Positions 13,267-14,944 of a stretch of DNA of 14,944 nt are shown here, piece after piece; positions within the stretch are counted from its first letter, which is position 1, and each line of letters starts with the position of its first letter. The notes beneath the pieces were generated by a model that worked only from the letters and a program-made list of their open reading frames with translations, was not told where the DNA came from and did no database searches. The DNA lies in the NCBI GenBank assembly GCA_023412845.1, contig JAEZRH010000020.1, forward strand, positions 1 to 14,944. Direction: 5' to 3'. This DNA is from Bacillota bacterium (lineage in GTDB: Bacteria > Bacillota > Clostridia > Oscillospirales > Acutalibacteraceae). The translations under genes and the position numbers were made by a program.

Positions 13267-14602
13267 AGGCAGGATTCCGCAGGCCTTTGGGATATTTGTT
13301 CTTCAGTCTCCCGCTTGAGCATTTGCCGAAACCGACCGTTACGCCTTCGACGGAAACCCCCGCATATCCCTGCATGCCGCCCGTTTCGACGGCCAGTTCT
13401 TCCCCGCGGAGAAATGCGCGGATTTCAGCGGAATCGCCCGAGAAGTCAACGCCGCGGTTAAATTCCTGAGGTTTTGACGCCATGAAGAGAGCATGTTCTG
13501 GCTCCACGCGGCCGGGGCGGAACCTGCCCAGCAGAACGCCGGCCCGCAGGACGTTAAGCCCGTCGAGTTCCGGCAGAACGTCCGGAAGCAGGAAAAATGA
13601 TTCGTGCCGTTCCTCGATCCGGCGATCAGGTCCGGAACGGAAAATCTGCCTGTAAAGCTCTTCCGCCATGCCGGCATTTCGGCCTGCCAAAGGCCCATAC
13701 TCCGCCACTGCGCAGGGATTTGCGGAATTTCTACGCAGCACCGCGACGAAATGCCCCTCGCCGCCGTCCATGGGGAAAACGCGGCGCGCCTGAGGCAGGA
13801 GAGCGGGCCGTCCGAAAGCAAGGCCGCTGTCCGCAAGCTCAAAATCGCCCCGCGCTTTAAGAAAAGCCGAAACGACGCCCTCGTTCTCCTCTTCGGAAAA
13901 GGTACAGGTGGAATAGACCAGAATGCCGTTTTCTCTTACGGCGAGGCTGGCGCTCTGCAAAATGGCAAGCTGGCGCACCGCGCAGGAAGCGACATGCTCC
14001 GGGCTCCAGGCGCGCACCGCTGCTTCGCTTTTGCGGAACATGCCCTCCCCGGAGCAGGGCGCGTCCACAAGGACGCGGTCAAACCAGCCCGAAAGCGCGC
14101 AGCACAGCTTCTCCGGCTGACAGCAGGAGACGACGGCGTTCGCAATGCCCATTCGTTCCAGATTGGAGAGCAGGATATCCGCCCGGCTGCGGACGACCTC
14201 GTTCGACCAGAGCAGCCCGCGGCCTCCGAGAAGCGCCCCGATCTGGGTGGATTTCCCTCCCGGAGCGGCGCAGAGGTCCAGAATTTTTTCACCCGGCTGC
14301 GGGTCCAGCGCCGTCACTGCGGATGAGGCGGACGGTTCCTGCACATAGAAAGCCCCAGCGTGATGCAGCGGCATCAGCCCCACTTTTTCCGCATCCCGCG
14401 GCAGATAGTACTCCAGCGGAGAGAACGGCGCAGGGGTCAGCGTAAAAGCGCAAGCATGGCATAAAGTCTGAAAATCGCATTTCAGCGTATTGAGGTGGAT
14501 GCCGCGGAAAGCCGGAAGACCGCAGCCGGCTTCGAAGGCCGGAAATTCTTTGCCGAGAAGACGTTCCATCCGGGACAGAAACTCACGCGGCAGCCGGTCC
14601 AT
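13265..14602 (-). CDS. RsmF-like 16S rRNA (cytosine-5) methyltransferase
   Basis: This NOL1/NOP2/Sun-family enzyme methylates a cytosine of rRNA using S-adenosylmethionine. From the chosen start (445 residues) an N-terminal RsmF-type domain covers about 1-75. The SAM-binding motif DLCAAPGGKS is at 109-118. Both catalytic cysteines are present: Cys183 in DAPCSGEG and Cys233 in YSTCTF. The C-terminal half (about 300-445) matches the RsmF RNA-binding/PUA-like extension, with the end motif GVTVGFGK. The frame is open to 14698, but ATG 14600-14602 (MDRLPREFLSRM) has GGAG at 9 bases, whereas ATG 14611 and 14608 are too close to it. A longer start would also overlap the divergent small gene. Confidence 0.93.
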   Translation of the reverse strand: MDRLPREFLSRMERLLGKEFPAFEAGCGLPAFRGIHLNTLKCDFQTLCHACAFTLTPAPFSPLEYYLPRDAEKVGLMPLHHAGAFYVQEPSASSAVTALDPQPGEKILDLCAAPGGKSTQIGALLGGRGLLWSNEVVRSRADILLSNLERMGIANAVVSCCQPEKLCCALSGWFDRVLVDAPCSGEGMFRKSEAAVRAWSPEHVASCAVRQLAILQSASLAVRENGILVYSTCTFSEEENEGVVSAFLKARGDFELADSGLAFGRPALLPQARRVFPMDGGEGHFVAVLRRNSANPCAVAEYGPLAGRNAGMAEELYRQIFRSGPDRRIEERHESFFLLPDVLPELDGLNVLRAGVLLGRFRPGRVEPEHALFMASKPQEFNRGVDFSGDSAEIRAFLRGEELAVETGGMQGYAGVSVEGVTVGFGKCSSGRLKNKYPKGLRNPA

Positions 14603-14622
14603 TCCCATCATCTCCAAAAAAA

Positions 14623-14631
14623 TGGTATAAT
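14623..14631 (+). promoter_or_regulatory. Extended -10 promoter for the 51-codon gene
   Basis: TGG-TATAAT (TG at 14623-14624, -10 at 14626-14631) is an extended -10 element; the -35 region is poor. A start near 14638 gives a leader of about 40 bases. The complementary strand reads ATTATACC here, so the same bases might also serve the divergent methyltransferase gene. Confidence 0.6.
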
Positions 14632-14677
14632 CTTCTACACCCCTACAAACACTAAGCCACAAAGGGGGTGAGTACGT

Positions 14678-14833
14678 TTGGACAGCAAACAATCCCAAAA
14701 CAAAAAGAACAATTCAGGCAGACAGGATAGCGGTTCGAAAAAGGGAGGCTCTTCCTACGGCAGCGAAGCTCAGAGCAGAAAAGACGCTTCGCAGTGCAGC
14801 GATTCCGTTGACTCAAAAAACTGCAAAGACTGA
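14678..14833 (+). CDS. Small hydrophilic 51-residue protein, function unknown
   Basis: A TTG start at 14678 is preceded by AGGGGGTG at 7 bases, one of the best ribosome binding sites in the window. It opens 51 codons ending in TGA at 14833. The protein has no hydrophobic segment and is about half Ser, Lys, Asn, Gln, Asp and Gly (starts MDSKQSQNKKNNSG), with two Cys near the C-terminus (Cys40, Cys49). It is likely disordered. Extended -10 promoter upstream and a strong terminator directly after it argue for a real, separately transcribed gene. The composition recalls small spore-associated or other coat-like proteins of Clostridia, but this is a guess and no family is recognised. It diverges from the methyltransferase gene. 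Confidence 0.72.
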   Translation: MDSKQSQNKKNNSGRQDSGSKKGGSSYGSEAQSRKDASQCSDSVDSKNCKD

Positions 14834-14839
14834 TTTTAG

Positions 14840-14884
14840 AAAACAGGCGGTCCTTCGCTCACGCGGGGAACCGCCTGTTTTCAG
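14840..14884. terminator. Bidirectional intrinsic terminator
   Basis: AAAACAGGCGGT (14840-14851) pairs perfectly over 12 bp with ACCGCCTGTTTT (14870-14881), with further pairing inside the loop. Because the stem arms start with AAAA and end with TTTT, it terminates the 51-codon gene on the + strand and equally the gene ending at 14881 on the minus strand. Confidence 0.93.
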
Positions 14885-14944
14885 CTTTTTCTCTTGTTTG
14901 CCTGCACCAGCTGTTTCAGGGTTTTGTCGTTCTGCTGGATGGCG
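14881..14944 (-). CDS. C-terminal end of an unidentified gene entering from the right
   Basis: On the minus strand an open frame enters from the window edge and ends in TGA at 14881-14883. The visible 20 residues are A-I-Q-Q-N-D-K-T-L-K, then Q-L-V-Q-A-N-K-R-K-S, a polar, helix-prone, basic tail. The stop abuts the shared terminator hairpin, which is the normal place for a gene end and supports the reading. Too little is present to name the protein. Confidence 0.6.
   Translation of the reverse strand, partial: AIQQNDKTLKQLVQANKRKS

Noticed and set aside
1..14944. Search for CRISPR arrays, tRNA/rRNA genes, insertion sequences, toxin-antitoxin or phage-defence modules
   Set aside because: No spaced direct repeats, cloverleaf-like genes, transposase motifs or defence-type domains were seen. 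All large genes are common housekeeping or transport families.

Overview
The window reads as chromosomal DNA of an anaerobic Gram-positive bacterium of the Bacillota, most likely class Clostridia and perhaps near the Oscillospiraceae/Ruminococcaceae. This placement is inferred from gene content: an A-B-D ordered V-type ATPase, LuxS, a membrane-anchored LysM/G5/M23 wall peptidase, WalJ and a lipoprotein amino-acid transporter. Strong AGGAGG-type ribosome binding sites, consensus sigma-A promoters and frequent GTG/TTG starts agree with it. No rRNA, tRNA, insertion sequence, prophage or CRISPR array is visible. Most of the window is ordinary core genome.

Bases 1-3180 (+ strand) hold the end of a V/A-type ATPase operon: subunit A (5' end outside the window), B and D, closed by a strong terminator. 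At about 3183-3719 a small orphan membrane-protein gene with its own near-perfect promoter runs convergently into the next block.

From about 3723 to 14602 nearly everything is on the minus strand. In transcription order (right to left) it holds: an RsmF-like rRNA m5C methyltransferase; an RluA-family pseudouridine synthase; a polar amino-acid ABC transporter (lipoprotein, permease, ATPase); a zinc-dependent phospholipase C-like protein; luxS; a membrane-anchored LysM-G5-M23 peptidase; murA; and walJ. Sigma-A promoters can be placed in front of rluA, the transporter, the peptidase gene and murA. The transporter, PLC-like gene and luxS have no visible terminator between them, so they may form one five-gene transcript. 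The peptidase, MurA and WalJ all concern cell-wall synthesis or remodelling and are adjacent, but each of the first two has its own promoter.

At the right edge a 51-codon TTG-start gene with its own promoter, strong ribosome binding site and terminator lies on the + strand, divergent from the methyltransferase. Its terminator hairpin is shared with the tail of a gene entering from beyond the window.

I found no convincing new multi-gene system. The non-routine signals are regulatory or small: a 268-nt murA leader with a short ORF ending inside a hairpin; an 18-bp inverted repeat at the transcript start of the M23 gene; an ARG-box-like palindrome in the transporter promoter; nested inverted repeats between the lipoprotein and permease genes; and two unrecognised small genes.
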